Shown one piece after another: positions 39,050-48,892 of a DNA stretch of 64,000 nt (the stretch's first letter is position 1; the number at the start of each line of letters is the position of its first letter). The position numbers were made by a program, and so were the translations under genes. The stretch is from Blattamonas nauphoetae (Eukaryota; Preaxostyla; Oxymonadida), in contig JARBJD010000236.1 in NCBI GenBank assembly GCA_033064195.1, positions 54,319 through 118,318 of the forward strand, written 5' to 3'. The notes beneath the pieces are model-generated. The model had not been told where the DNA came from and made no database searches. It saw only the letters and a list, made by a program, of their open reading frames with translations.

Positions 39050-39349
39050 ATGGCACCAGGTTGGTTATCAAAATTAGCAGCAGTTGGCAAAAACATACTC
39101 AGAGTTGGAGCTCCATTTCTGAATCTCATCCCCTTTGTTGGACCACTGATTTCGAAGGTAGCACAGACAGGAATAGAGATGATTCCAGATGTGAAATCGG
39201 ATCAGCAACTCCATGCAGAAAAGATGGCACAATATGAGCAAGCAATGAATGAAGGAAACACAGCAGTTGCGAACAAACTCAGAGGAGAAATACTGAGACT
39301 AGAAGAAAAGCTGAAGCCGAAATCAAAGAAACCAAAAAAGAAAAAGTAA
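39050..39349 (+). CDS. 99-aa hydrophobic/lysine-rich protein (copy 2)
   Basis: Same as 28004-28306 with a slightly shorter Lys tail (KPKSKKPKKKK). Start at CCTAAAATG. Intact. Confidence 0.65.
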   Translation: MAPGWLSKLAAVGKNILRVGAPFLNLIPFVGPLISKVAQTGIEMIPDVKSDQQLHAEKMAQYEQAMNEGNTAVANKLRGEILRLEEKLKPKSKKPKKKK

Positions 39350-39370
39350 CTTGAGTTAAAGCATAAATGT

Positions 39371-39391
39371 AATTTTTTTATTTTTGTTAAA
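39371..39391 (+). promoter_or_regulatory. T-rich promoter motif before capsid protein 1 (copy 2)
   Basis: ATTTTTTTATTTTTGTTAAA then ATG. Confidence 0.6.
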
Positions 39392-41080
39392 ATGAACTCG
39401 CATATAACACATCTGACAAACAAAAGAACTGGAGCATCATCACTGACTGGAAATACAACTGGAAGGATAGAATACACAAGAGATGACATGGGTCAAATAC
39501 AACAGCAACTGATGTCCGAACATCACATTAATTACCTCATGAATGATGGAGCTCACAGTACTTCTATTCAAGAATTGAAACCATCAGAGAATGCACGCTT
39601 CTACAAGGGACAGGAAAGAATCATTCCACTGACCGGGAATCAAGACATTTGTCAAATCGATGATTCCTTTATTACGTTCACAATGACTGCAACATTGAAA
39701 CTCAATAATTGGCAGACAACTTCTGGTAAACTTGGATCATGGATGAATGAGAGAATATTCATCTTTGTTGGACTCAAGCATTCAGCATCCATCTTTCGGA
39801 GTCTAACAGTTCTTCACAACAATCAGAGAATCATTAGCACAACAACTAATGATGTATCCATGGAATCACACATCTACAATATGATCAAACCGAAGAGTCA
39901 ATTGGAGAATCGAAAACACTCACATACGCCATGGCAAAATGCTTGGAATCATGATGAATCTGTTGCTGGTGTTTATATTCCATTATCAGACTTCACAGGA
40001 ATAAAAGAAACTGGTAATTTATGTGACACTATTGATGTGCCAATTCGTGTGTCGATTAATCTTGAAGATCTTCTGATATTCTCTGGGATGACTGACTATC
40101 CAAGATGTCTATTCGGTGATTTGAAATTAAGTGTGTACATCAATGAGGATGCTTTTGTCTGCTGCCCTGTGAATCCTGAACAGACATTGAAAAATACACT
40201 ATCATCATTCGTTCCTGGAACAGCAACAGCACCATATATAAAAACAGCAATTCAATCTTGTATTCAACATCGTCCCTTTTTTCTGAATAATCTTGTAACC
40301 TCATGTACCAAGAATTTCGTTCAAATTGGTCAATCATTTCTCCAACCAACAGTTACCAAAGACACTTATCTCAATGCATCCAATGCTCTGACAAATGAAC
40401 CTGCATACGTGGATCAATATATATCATTGAACATTCTTGATTATCAAATTGATGATGTGTATTGCATGAGTTCTGGATACAATATTAAAGACATTGCGAA
40501 AGAGAATCTGAAGCAGATGTACACAAATCGTCCTGGAACAATTCCAGCAGAAAAGATCTCATTCTATCCATTTCAGAAGACACCAACAGCAACAGGAATT
40601 GATTGTACTCAGCAAATGGTTCTTGTGAATGCCAAGGATATTATGCTTCTCTTCCGTCACTACGATAATGAAGTCACTTGTTTCCACAATCCAATGCAGA
40701 AGAACATCCAAGTGAATCTACAAAACAGATATTATCCAGAACAACCGACTACAACTATTGGAGCTCGTTTCTACCAGTTCGCATTGTCGACTCTCAACCT
40801 TGATTCATACCTCACTGTTCCAGATGATTTGGAGCGATCACTTACAGATTCTCTCGTTGAAGAGAAACTCACTGGTGACGGAACATATCCTCGTGAAACA
40901 ATGACAAGAGTGCGACCGATTCATGACAACACTGACTTCCTCTTGTGCTTCTCCACACAGAGAAGTGGATGTCCAACGAACTGTAATGATTCAATCAGTT
41001 CCAGAGGTCAGAATGTTCCTGTAACTTTGAGATCTCAACCAATATATCAAGGGAATCTTGACACATACTACAATGTTTAA
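39392..41080 (+). CDS. capsid protein 1 (copy 2)
   Basis: 562 aa to TAA. Compared with the copy at 28335 it varies at several surface-like positions (NWQTTSGKLGSWMN, LSDFTGIKETGNL, FVPGTATAPYIKT) but is otherwise nearly identical, so variation is concentrated in a few loops. The 59-codon in-frame extension follows at 41081-41260. Confidence 0.7.
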   Translation: MNSHITHLTNKRTGASSLTGNTTGRIEYTRDDMGQIQQQLMSEHHINYLMNDGAHSTSIQELKPSENARFYKGQERIIPLTGNQDICQIDDSFITFTMTATLKLNNWQTTSGKLGSWMNERIFIFVGLKHSASIFRSLTVLHNNQRIISTTTNDVSMESHIYNMIKPKSQLENRKHSHTPWQNAWNHDESVAGVYIPLSDFTGIKETGNLCDTIDVPIRVSINLEDLLIFSGMTDYPRCLFGDLKLSVYINEDAFVCCPVNPEQTLKNTLSSFVPGTATAPYIKTAIQSCIQHRPFFLNNLVTSCTKNFVQIGQSFLQPTVTKDTYLNASNALTNEPAYVDQYISLNILDYQIDDVYCMSSGYNIKDIAKENLKQMYTNRPGTIPAEKISFYPFQKTPTATGIDCTQQMVLVNAKDIMLLFRHYDNEVTCFHNPMQKNIQVNLQNRYYPEQPTTTIGARFYQFALSTLNLDSYLTVPDDLERSLTDSLVEEKLTGDGTYPRETMTRVRPIHDNTDFLLCFSTQRSGCPTNCNDSISSRGQNVPVTLRSQPIYQGNLDTYYNV

Positions 41081-41260
41081 GACCCAAGTCAAAGTGGAGG
41101 AGATATGATAACATTTACTCATCCTCCAGCACCGATACTAGCGACTACTGCCACAACGTGGTGGGTATTACGATATAGTAGTGGTGAACCAAGAGTCGAA
41201 TACAATCCTAATCATACATTGAAAACATTACATACAGATTTAGGAATTATTCCAAATTGA
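41081..41260 (+). other. conserved in-frame extension after the capsid-1 stop (copy 2)
   Basis: Same as 30024-30203 except for Tyr to Asn at one codon (EYNPN); ends TGA at 41258-41260. Confidence 0.7.
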
Positions 41261-41307
41261 AAACGGTAAAAGAAAATAATGATATTATATTTTTTATTTT
41301 TCTATAA

Positions 41308-42996
41308 ATGAGAAGTATCAGATCAAATCAATCCAAACCAACATCGACATTAATTGAGCAAATTGAAGTGCAATCATATCTGCCGAAACAGTGGGATTCA
41401 GAACCTCACATCTACTCCATTCAAGAAGTGCATCCTACAAATCCTCCAATGCCATGCAGAATCGGAGATGAGATTGAAGTTCCACTGTGCTATGACGGTC
41501 ACGATGTTACTGAATTTATGAAGAGTCATTTGCGAATTGATCTCACGATTACTGTTCCATATTCATATGCGAGTAGTGAAACAGGAGAGTACGTCGGACT
41601 ATCCGGTATATTCGTCGGATACAAATCATCCTCAGATGCAATTCGAGATATGAGACTCGTTGACAGTCATGGAAACATTATTGATAATTCACTTCAGAAC
41701 AATCACGTTCATGAATCTTTTCTGTATCACACATTCAAGTCGTACGAAGAGAAAAACAATATGAAGCACTGTTACAGTTTGTGGGAAAATGTTCAGAGAA
41801 TGGATCAGAGTGTGTGTGGATTCTACTATGTTCCCGTCAATAAATCCACAAATAAGCTCACTAAGACAATTCCTTTGGTTATTCCATTTGTGAATCTACT
41901 TCCACTGAGTACATTTGATCAATATCCCAATTCAATCTTTGGTAATTTACGATTAAGATTTCACTTGACAACCGATTCACTAGTGTATTGTCCAATTCAA
42001 CATTCAACTGTCATTCGAAAATCTTCCCAAGGTTGTCGTGAATTGTTTCCAGATAAAGACTTGACAAGTATGTCGGATCAAACCAACATGCTCTTGATGT
42101 CTGATGGGGACTTTTCTCCAGTAACACAGGAATTTACACAGATAGGAAATCCAGTACTGAAAGCTTACAATAAAAAGAGCTATGCTCCACCTGCCAGTAC
42201 AGTCGCTGAGGTTGGAGCCATAAGTTTCACTTGCACTGTTCAATCCTCTTCGGTGGACAAAGTCTCAACAATTTGCTATGGATATCAAATCACTGATGCA
42301 ACAAAACAATCCCTCTTCAACACATATTCGAAGACTCTGTATGTCATGAAAGCAGAAAGAATTGACACACAATCATTCCAAACAAAAGCGAATGTCATGG
42401 GAGTGAGATCAAACATCAGTATCAAACTCAACAATCTCATGAATCTAATGTGCTTGTTCCCTGAAAGACCAAACGAATGTACAGTCTTCAGAAATCCTCA
42501 CTATGTTGGTCACTTCGAAATGCTTGGATCCAACTTTCCCAATTTCCCAATGTCAACAATATCACCAGAGTTCTATCAAATGATGATGGTGAATGGTGAT
42601 TTCATTGGTTGTTCCGCAACAGAAGAGTTTGAAAATTCAATTTGTTCAACTCGAATGTTTGACTATAAAGCAAAGGACTATAAGAGAACAAAACCAGTAA
42701 CAGATGCAACATGTTTCACATTCATGGTTCCAACAGATCGAAGTGAAATCGCTGGTGGTGAAGAAGGGATCTCAACAGCAGAATCAGTGAATATCGTCTA
42801 CAGAGGAACACCAATCAATCAGGGAGAACTTGATCCATATTTCACATCAACCAAAGATGGACCTCCTCCTCCAATTCTAGCACTACATCAAGCAACATAC
42901 TGGTTGTTCTGGATTGAGAATGGACAACCACGAGTGCGATATGTCATTGATCGTCGACTCCAAGAAGCTTATGAAGAAGTGAAGAGAGGATATTAA
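41308..42996 (+). CDS. capsid protein 2 (paralogue of capsid protein 1)
   Basis: 562 aa, beta-rich and soluble. Shares with capsid 1 the IFVGYKSS block, an HESFLYHTFKS/ESHIYNMIKP block, DQSVCGFYYVP, a SIFGNLRLRFHLTTDSLVYCP strand aligning with CLFGDLKLSVYINEDAFVCCP, and the C-terminal PPPPILALHQ...GQPRVRY block. Two tandem, similarly long jelly-roll-like paralogues suggest a capsid built from two major subunits, or one vertex and one facet protein; this is inference. Intact here and at 52060-53748 (reverse; one residue differs, KDYKR/KEYKR). Broken at 30251. Confidence 0.7.
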   Translation: MRSIRSNQSKPTSTLIEQIEVQSYLPKQWDSEPHIYSIQEVHPTNPPMPCRIGDEIEVPLCYDGHDVTEFMKSHLRIDLTITVPYSYASSETGEYVGLSGIFVGYKSSSDAIRDMRLVDSHGNIIDNSLQNNHVHESFLYHTFKSYEEKNNMKHCYSLWENVQRMDQSVCGFYYVPVNKSTNKLTKTIPLVIPFVNLLPLSTFDQYPNSIFGNLRLRFHLTTDSLVYCPIQHSTVIRKSSQGCRELFPDKDLTSMSDQTNMLLMSDGDFSPVTQEFTQIGNPVLKAYNKKSYAPPASTVAEVGAISFTCTVQSSSVDKVSTICYGYQITDATKQSLFNTYSKTLYVMKAERIDTQSFQTKANVMGVRSNISIKLNNLMNLMCLFPERPNECTVFRNPHYVGHFEMLGSNFPNFPMSTISPEFYQMMMVNGDFIGCSATEEFENSICSTRMFDYKAKDYKRTKPVTDATCFTFMVPTDRSEIAGGEEGISTAESVNIVYRGTPINQGELDPYFTSTKDGPPPPILALHQATYWLFWIENGQPRVRYVIDRRLQEAYEEVKRGY

Positions 42997-43002
42997 ATTG
43001 AA

Positions 43003-43027
43003 TCTTTTATTTTTGAAGAAAACACAA
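43003..43027 (+). promoter_or_regulatory. T-rich promoter motif before the 136-aa gene
   Basis: TCTTTTATTTTTGAAGAAAA then CACAA and ATG; overlaps the end of the capsid-2 region by a few bases only. Fixes the start at 43028 rather than farther upstream. Confidence 0.55.
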
Positions 43028-43438
43028 ATGGTGAAGCGATATTTCTCAATTCAGAATTCTCACACTACTCAACTCCCTCCTGATTTTACCAATTCCAGAA
43101 ACCAAAAATATGTTCACTTCCTCGACTGCAAACTCATTCATGTGAGGGAAGAAATAAACGGTAACTCAACTGTCATTTCAAAAGATATTCCTCAGCACAT
43201 CACAATCCATGGTGATTGGATCCAGACTGATGCATTCAATGACTCATTTGTTGCTTTCTGTAACGAACAGATTGCGAAGCGAAAGAAGTGGGAATTAACT
43301 ACTCGACAATCTATTATGAAGATCTGGTTCAAAGACAGTTCTGGTGACTCAATTGAGATGGAAACACAAGAGACAATCAATGGAAAAATAACCAAAGAGT
43401 ATTATGAATTTCTGGTTGATCTCATGCTGGAGTATTAA
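43028..43438 (+). CDS. 136-aa beta-rich protein, candidate minor capsid (penton-type) protein
   Basis: Starts MVKRYFSIQNSH. The alternation of short hydrophobic strands (YVHFLDCKLIHV, HITIHGDW, IMKIWFKDSSGDSIEMET, YYEFLVDLMLEY) suggests an all-beta fold. By position after the large capsid genes it could be a minor capsid or vertex protein, but Maverick penton proteins are usually longer, so this is weak. Intact mirror copy at 51619-52029. The gene end is convergent with the fibre gene. Confidence 0.6.
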   Translation: MVKRYFSIQNSHTTQLPPDFTNSRNQKYVHFLDCKLIHVREEINGNSTVISKDIPQHITIHGDWIQTDAFNDSFVAFCNEQIAKRKKWELTTRQSIMKIWFKDSSGDSIEMETQETINGKITKEYYEFLVDLMLEY

Positions 43439-43459
43439 TGCTTCGCATTTCTAGTATGA

Positions 43460-44338
43460 CTACGTCATGGTATTAGTCAGAGAGTTGTATTTTTGTATGA
43501 GTTCATTGAGGATTGTCTGTTGTTGTCCGACAATGTTCCTCAGTTCTTGAATGGCTTTGAGACAGAAGCAAGAGAGTTCTGCATAATCAACTTGAAGACA
43601 GTCTGGATTCGAATCATTCACAACCTCTGGGAATATGCCTTGGATCTGTTGTGCAATTACACCAATGTGTTTCTTCTCACTTTCCTTCTTCAAGCATTCA
43701 CATTTCTCTTTGCAGTTCTTCAAGTGTTCTTCATCTGTCTCATTTTCAATTTGTCATGTAACTTTGTTGATCTTCGAGTCGAATGTGTTGAACTGATACT
43801 GCACGATTTCCACTTTATTCAGTTGCTCAAGAACATTAGGATATGGTTCAATATTTCTTTTCACTCTTCTGTCTGACAGTTGAGAAAAACTTCCTGTTGT
43901 GGATATTGAAAACACTCCTGAACCTGTGTCCTCATCGTAGTAATAGATTGCTGGTCTGTCACATGGAGACCACATTACGATGCCATCACCATTGAACTGA
44001 ATTCCTGAGGTTTCTGAAATCGATTGTGAAATTGAAATGCCAGACTTAAATGTTGATGACGGATATGTTCCAGGATACTTCGGAAGTGATCCTTCTGAAA
44101 TGTTCCACTTCGCTCCATTCACATTGATCAATCCTCCAATTGTTGGTGTCGTGATTGATCCATTTGTGCTCACCACTTTTTGGATTGAAGATATCGCTGT
44201 CTTGTGTGCTTCTGTTGTCTTCTGTAGTGAGTCAATCACTGCCGAATTCTCGTTGGTTGTTGAGAGAGTATGATCAATCATTTTCTCAATCATTTGTGAA
44301 TTGTATTTTTGTCGATTCATTTTTGTTTGCTCTTTCAT
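43460..44338 (-). pseudogene. fibre-like protein with S74 intramolecular chaperone domain, one nonsense codon
   Basis: 293-codon frame from ATG 44338 (after TTTTTTATTTTCA) to TAG 43460-43462, with an in-frame TGA at 43754-43756 where the other copy has AGA (Arg). N-terminal helical segment (about 1-60), middle beta-rich shaft (NGSITTPTIGGLINVNG ... GSGVFSISTTGSF), then an S74-type domain: LSDRRVKRNIEPY (Ser and Lys five apart), HIGVIAQQIQGIFPEVV, QVDYAEL and a C-terminal coiled coil. S74 domains of phage tail spikes trimerise the fibre and then cleave themselves off using that Ser-Lys pair. Role inferred: receptor-binding fibre of the particle. Confidence 0.8.
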
Positions 44339-44357
44339 TGAAAATAAAAAATGACAT

Positions 44358-44498
44358 TCCCTCATGAACATACGTCACCGGGACATTATTTCTGACATAC
44401 TCAGAGACCAGCGAACAGTTCTCTTCTTTCATTGATTCAATTAATGCTTGTTCTGAACATACTCGACGTCTTTCTTTGTACATTTCAGTTGGATTCAT
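44358..44498 (-). pseudogene. first 47 codons of the 129-aa gene, carried as part of the right-end TIR
   Basis: Begins MNPTEMYKERRRV and follows the intact gene through ...YVHEG, then switches to the fibre promoter. The resulting 70-codon ORF ends inside the fibre gene in another frame. It marks the inner limit of the TIR. Confidence 0.85.
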
Positions 44499-46432
44499 TT
44501 AATACAAATTAAAAAAGTCAAAATTAGATTTTCTTTCGTTGTATTCTCAGTTTTGGTTTTGTCACCAGAAACGAGGATCAATGGGTTCGATCACTCATTT
44601 CTCACAAGTGATAGTTTCGTTCTGATTCTTCGCGTTTCGGAATCTCCTGAAGTTGGAGATCATGATCGTATGCTTCTTTTTTTGGATTTTCCGAACTTTT
44701 ACAGAGTTATGCGGAGTTTCAGGATCGTCATCAGATCTCAGTACTTTTATGTAAAAACGAGTATGCCGCTCTCATTTCTCTCTTTTTTCAGCTCTGTTTC
44801 ACTCGGTTTTGATAAAACTTTCACTTCATTTTCACTCGTTATTGTTTCGTTTTTGGTCACACTTCCGTCTTCATTTTTTCAGTGTTTACTCTTTTTAACC
44901 ATTTCATTCATACTCAGTTCGCTCAAACTTTTTCTCAATTGAATTGCACTAATTTCCGTTAAGTGAAGATTCCGGACTTTTACCGAGATCTCACTTTCAA
45001 CAGCTCACTTCATATCTCGGTATTTTTCCGTAATCTTCATCATTTCATGAACATTTTTGAATCATTTTTGTTGTTTTTAAGACATAAAACCGAGAACACA
45101 GACCTAATTTTCACTATTAGTGTCACATTTCACACCGTTTTCACGTTCGTCAATTTCCCTCTCAGTATCATACTTGCCCGTTTCATTGTTGGTTGTTTCA
45201 CCTTCTTTTACTCTGTTTTTGTGAAAAAGTTGATGAAAATTGCATCAAAATGATGTGCTAGTGAAGTGAGAACGGCCCACAAAATGGAAGTGATATGAGC
45301 AAAATGAAGAGGAATGGTGAAGAGATCAAATGTGAAATGGGGAGAGAAAGTGATGAAATGAAAGGGACTACAGTCGGTTTTGAAGTGACAAAAACGGTCA
45401 AAAGTTGAGAAGTGAAAACATGAAAAAGTGACTTTATGGGAGAACTATCCGACAAAATCTCCTCAAAATTTGAGCACACCTCACTCGTACCGTGAGAAAG
45501 AAGGATTTGTAACGAAATTCAGATCAAAAAATCCATAGTGTCAAAATGTTGGTGCAAATGTGTCGTCACAAGTGTGATCGAAAATCCGACTCTCCAGAGC
45601 GAACTATAGGTGATGTACAACCAGAATTCTCAAAAAAGTGTCGCTTGAGTGCGATTGTGAAGTGGTTGACGTGAAATCAATGAGAAATGAAAATTGACAA
45701 AAAATTGTGAAAACGATCGTGTGTCGAGGATCGTCAGAACCGAATGACGCGAATACCTGTCCACTACCGATTTGACACGTTTTGAGACCATCAGAGGGCG
45801 AAAAGTGACGTGTTGGAGAAGAGCGAGACGTCACTTTCTCCTCCTTAAAAATTTTGTCATTTTCAAAATATGTTGTGGGGTCGGATCAAACTTTTTTTTC
45901 AAAAGTGCTTTTTTCCTAAAATTTCACCTATCAACATCAATTTCGTAATTTTAGAACGTGTTTGAACACAATTTGAGACATAAAGGTGTTCATTGTGGCG
46001 AAATCTGAACATCGACTTTTTCGTCACTTTTTGGACCTAAGTTCGGTACACAGTTCGACGAATTCCCAACCGATTTTGATCAGGATTGTCTTGATCGATG
46101 ACCGACAGTGTCCCCAAGATTTTAGAATTTTTTGCAGAATTTTTCGAAATGGTTCTCACATTGGATTCGACTGATTTGTGGTCAAAAAGGGAAAAACACC
46201 AAAAAAGCGCCAACATTTTTTCGAATGTTGTCAAAATTTACTTCAAAAATGACTCTTTTCACGAGGTCAAAATATTGGACATATTTTTAGAATTTAGGCC
46301 AAATATTGATGTCATCAAAATGTCATAAATTCCTTTTAATACAAGATTCAAAATTGGTCAATCGGACTTGACTTTCAGTTTTGATTTCAATGACAATTTC
46401 AGATTGGTTCCCAAATCGCTTCTATAACTACT
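44358..46432 (-). repeat. divergent Maverick TIR at the right end
   Basis: Outer end reads, reversed, AGTAGTTATAGAAGCGATTT, followed by a region about 75-80% like the other TIRs (for example the GAATTCCCAACCGATTTTGATC block at about 46059). It is only about 2.1 kb and lacks the dyad array. The ORFs found in the other TIR copies are not kept open, arguing they are non-coding. So this right end belongs to a different TIR subtype. Confidence 0.8.
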
Positions 46433-47031
46433 ATCCAACAGACGAAGACTGATCTTGCTTCCCGTTCACAACCAATTGAAGCGTTTGAAGTCATCGTCGC
46501 GTTCAGTCCGTCGCACTTCAGAGTGAGTGGATCGACTGTCACTCGAATCAATTCAAACTATTGGGCTGGTTGCTTCACGAAACCAGTCTCGAAAGGCATT
46601 CATCGACTGTCCATCAAAACAGACTCAAATTCCAGTGTGTCACTCCTCCCTTCATCATCCTCCATCTTTCAGTGATTGGTGTGCTTGACGCTGCCGAGTA
46701 TCCAAAACATCTCAATTCAGAAGTGTATAAATCTCCAAAAGCAGCAATGATGAACTTGAATGGATTTCTCTTCTCAGCTGGCAAACATCCTGCTCGGAAC
46801 ACTCCTCTTCAGAAAGGGTAGGAGTGGTCGGCGGAGGCTGATTTGGGGAAGAGGACACTCCACTTCTTCGTCGACGGTGTCCAACAGAAACACCACTTCT
46901 TCAACATTCCTGTCCCTCTCGTCTTCGCCATCGAGATCTTCGACAAAGATGCTTCGATTGAGATCACGTTTTGGGGAGAGTTGAAGCAGTCAAGTGTGAC
47001 AAAAAAAGGAACGGGACACAATTTGGGATAA
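46433..47031 (+). pseudogene. host gene fragment with SPRY-like domain, one in-frame TAG
   Basis: Open frame from the Maverick edge: PSHFRVSGSTVTRINSNYWAGCFTKPVSKGIHRL, then an inferred 38-nt intron (46635-46672, GTGTGT...TTTCAG), then MIGVLDAAEYPKHL ... RTLHFFVDGVQ ... IPVPLVFAIEIFD, ending TAA 47029-47031. The strand pattern and GKRTLHFFVDGV resemble SPRY/B30.2 domains (protein-interaction fold). A TAG at 46819-46821 interrupts the frame between QKG and EWSAEAD. The 5' end is missing, replaced by the Maverick. Probably a dead gene fragment. Confidence 0.6.
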
Positions 47032-47490
47032 ACAGTGTCACGGACAGAATCCTGATTTCTCTCATTTCATATTACACATTGTCTCGTCCTGATTTTTCAT
47101 TGTCAGGCATCACACCATGCTCTGTCTAATGTAACTGGCTCATCCAAGCTCACCCGAGCATCCCAGAGTACAGAAGACGGAAAATGTGATTTGATTACTC
47201 TGACGCTCAACAGCATCCTCTTCAAAAGTCCATCCCCAGAGAAGACCACCAACACCCTCAAGCTCCATGCCTGACTCCCAATCGCTTCCAACCTCGTGTC
47301 CATCCTCGACGACTCGGCTGGCATCTCCAAAGGTTGTCACAGCGGGACTGTCTATAGTTCATCAGCATTTTCAACTAAAGTTCATCAGCATCCCACAATC
47401 AGATATTTTCGAGCCTGATTTTTATTTTTTTCGTGAAACGTTGAAAAAAATGAAATACAAACAATAACCAAGTGATTAGGAGGTGTGGAG
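47032..47490 (+). other. host remnant and repeat motif before the Maverick TIR
   Basis: At 47106-47337 a plus-strand frame resembles degraded coding sequence (TLNSILFKSPSPEKTTNTLKL) with an in-frame TGA near 47272. A two-copy AGTTCATCAGC motif lies at about 47345-47392, similar to 6987-7030. No complete gene. Confidence 0.35.
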
Positions 47491-48892
47491 AGTAGTATAG
47501 TAGACGATTTGGGAACCAGATTGAAATAGTCGTTGAAAACCAAAGTCGAAAGTCAATTCCGATTGACCATTTCTAAATCTTGTATTAAAAGGAATTTAGA
47601 CCATTTCAATGATGCCAATATTTGACCTAAATTCCAGAAATATGTCCAATATTTCGACCTCATTTTAAGCGTCAATTTTGAAGCAAATTTTTGTCATATT
47701 CCAAAAATATTGTCACTTTTTTCGATGTTTTTTCTCTTTTGAGCTCGAACAAAGTGAATCCAACTTGAGAACCATTTCGAAAAAATCTAAAAAAATTTCT
47801 AAAATGTCGGGGATGATGTGAGTCGTCGATCAAAACAATCTCGATGAAAATCGGTTGAGAATTCGCGGAGCTACGTACCGAACTGTGGTCGAAAAAGTGA
47901 CCAAAAAGTCGATTTTCAGAACTTGCTTAAAACTGCTGCTATATGGCTCAAACACACCTCAAACACCTTCTAAAATTACAAAATCGATTTCAGAAGGTGA
48001 AGTTCGCGATAAAAATCACTTTTGGGATTTTTGGTTAGATCAAGGCCGGATCGGGATTTTTCTTGATCAACCCACATTCCATTTTTCGAGTTTCTCCGCT
48101 TTTTAAAAAAAATGTATGCGCTTTCAGCACTTCACTTTTTAGGATCACTTTTGCCTCCTATTTGCGTTTTTACACTTCATTTCGCTCGGAGTTGCCTTTT
48201 GGAGACACTTTTCAACCTCACTTTTTCACGTCATCTTTCGCCACTTTTTTCGTCAGTTTTCGTTTTTTGCGTTAGATTTTTCGTTTTCTTCGCATTCGCG
48301 TCCTTCCGACGCTTTTCCTAGGTTCCCGATCACCTCACCTTCATAGTCGTCTTTTTTTGAACGCACCTTTTTTGCACCGCATTTTCACCAACTTTTCACT
48401 CATATCGATTTTTGCCCCGATTTTCTCACATCACATCTTCTTTCTCACCTTTCGAGGAGGGAGTACTGAATTTTCGCGACACTTTTGACGACTAGTTTTT
48501 TCATAATGTTGGTTTTTCATGTTTCTCACACTCAACTTTTCACCGTGTTTGTCACTTCAAAAACACCTTCAGCCCCTTTCTTCTCTCATCTTTCTTTCAC
48601 CATTTCACATTCAATCTCTTCGTCATTCCTCTTCATTTTCGTCATCTCACGAGCATTCTTTCGACCGTCTACACCTCACGAGCACATCACAACAACTCAT
48701 TTTTTATCAACTTTTTTGCTTAATTGGAACAAAAGAATGTGAATGAAGCAACAATGAAGTGGGCAAGTATGATAGCAAAGGCTGAGACGGAAGATGTGAA
48801 AATTGTGGGTAAGTATTGAGATTTACGAACGTGTTCAGACAAATTTCACAAAATTAGAGTACTAAAATGTAAATGAAGTGAGAATGAAACGA

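Larger units (their letters stand above)
30381..46432. repeat. left arm of a giant inverted duplication
   Basis: Mirrors 47491-64000 with coordinates summing to about 95056 in the core (for example capsid 2 at 41308-42996 versus 53748-52060) and about 95192 beyond the TIR. Gene content and orientation are reversed throughout. Coding identity is roughly 99% in the core, lower around the fibre gene, and the TIR next to the host island is a different type. Confidence 0.9.

Noticed and set aside
44553-46334. Small plus-strand ORFs in the divergent TIR
   Set aside because: Low-complexity Ser/Phe-rich, no conservation with other TIR copies and no promoter motif.
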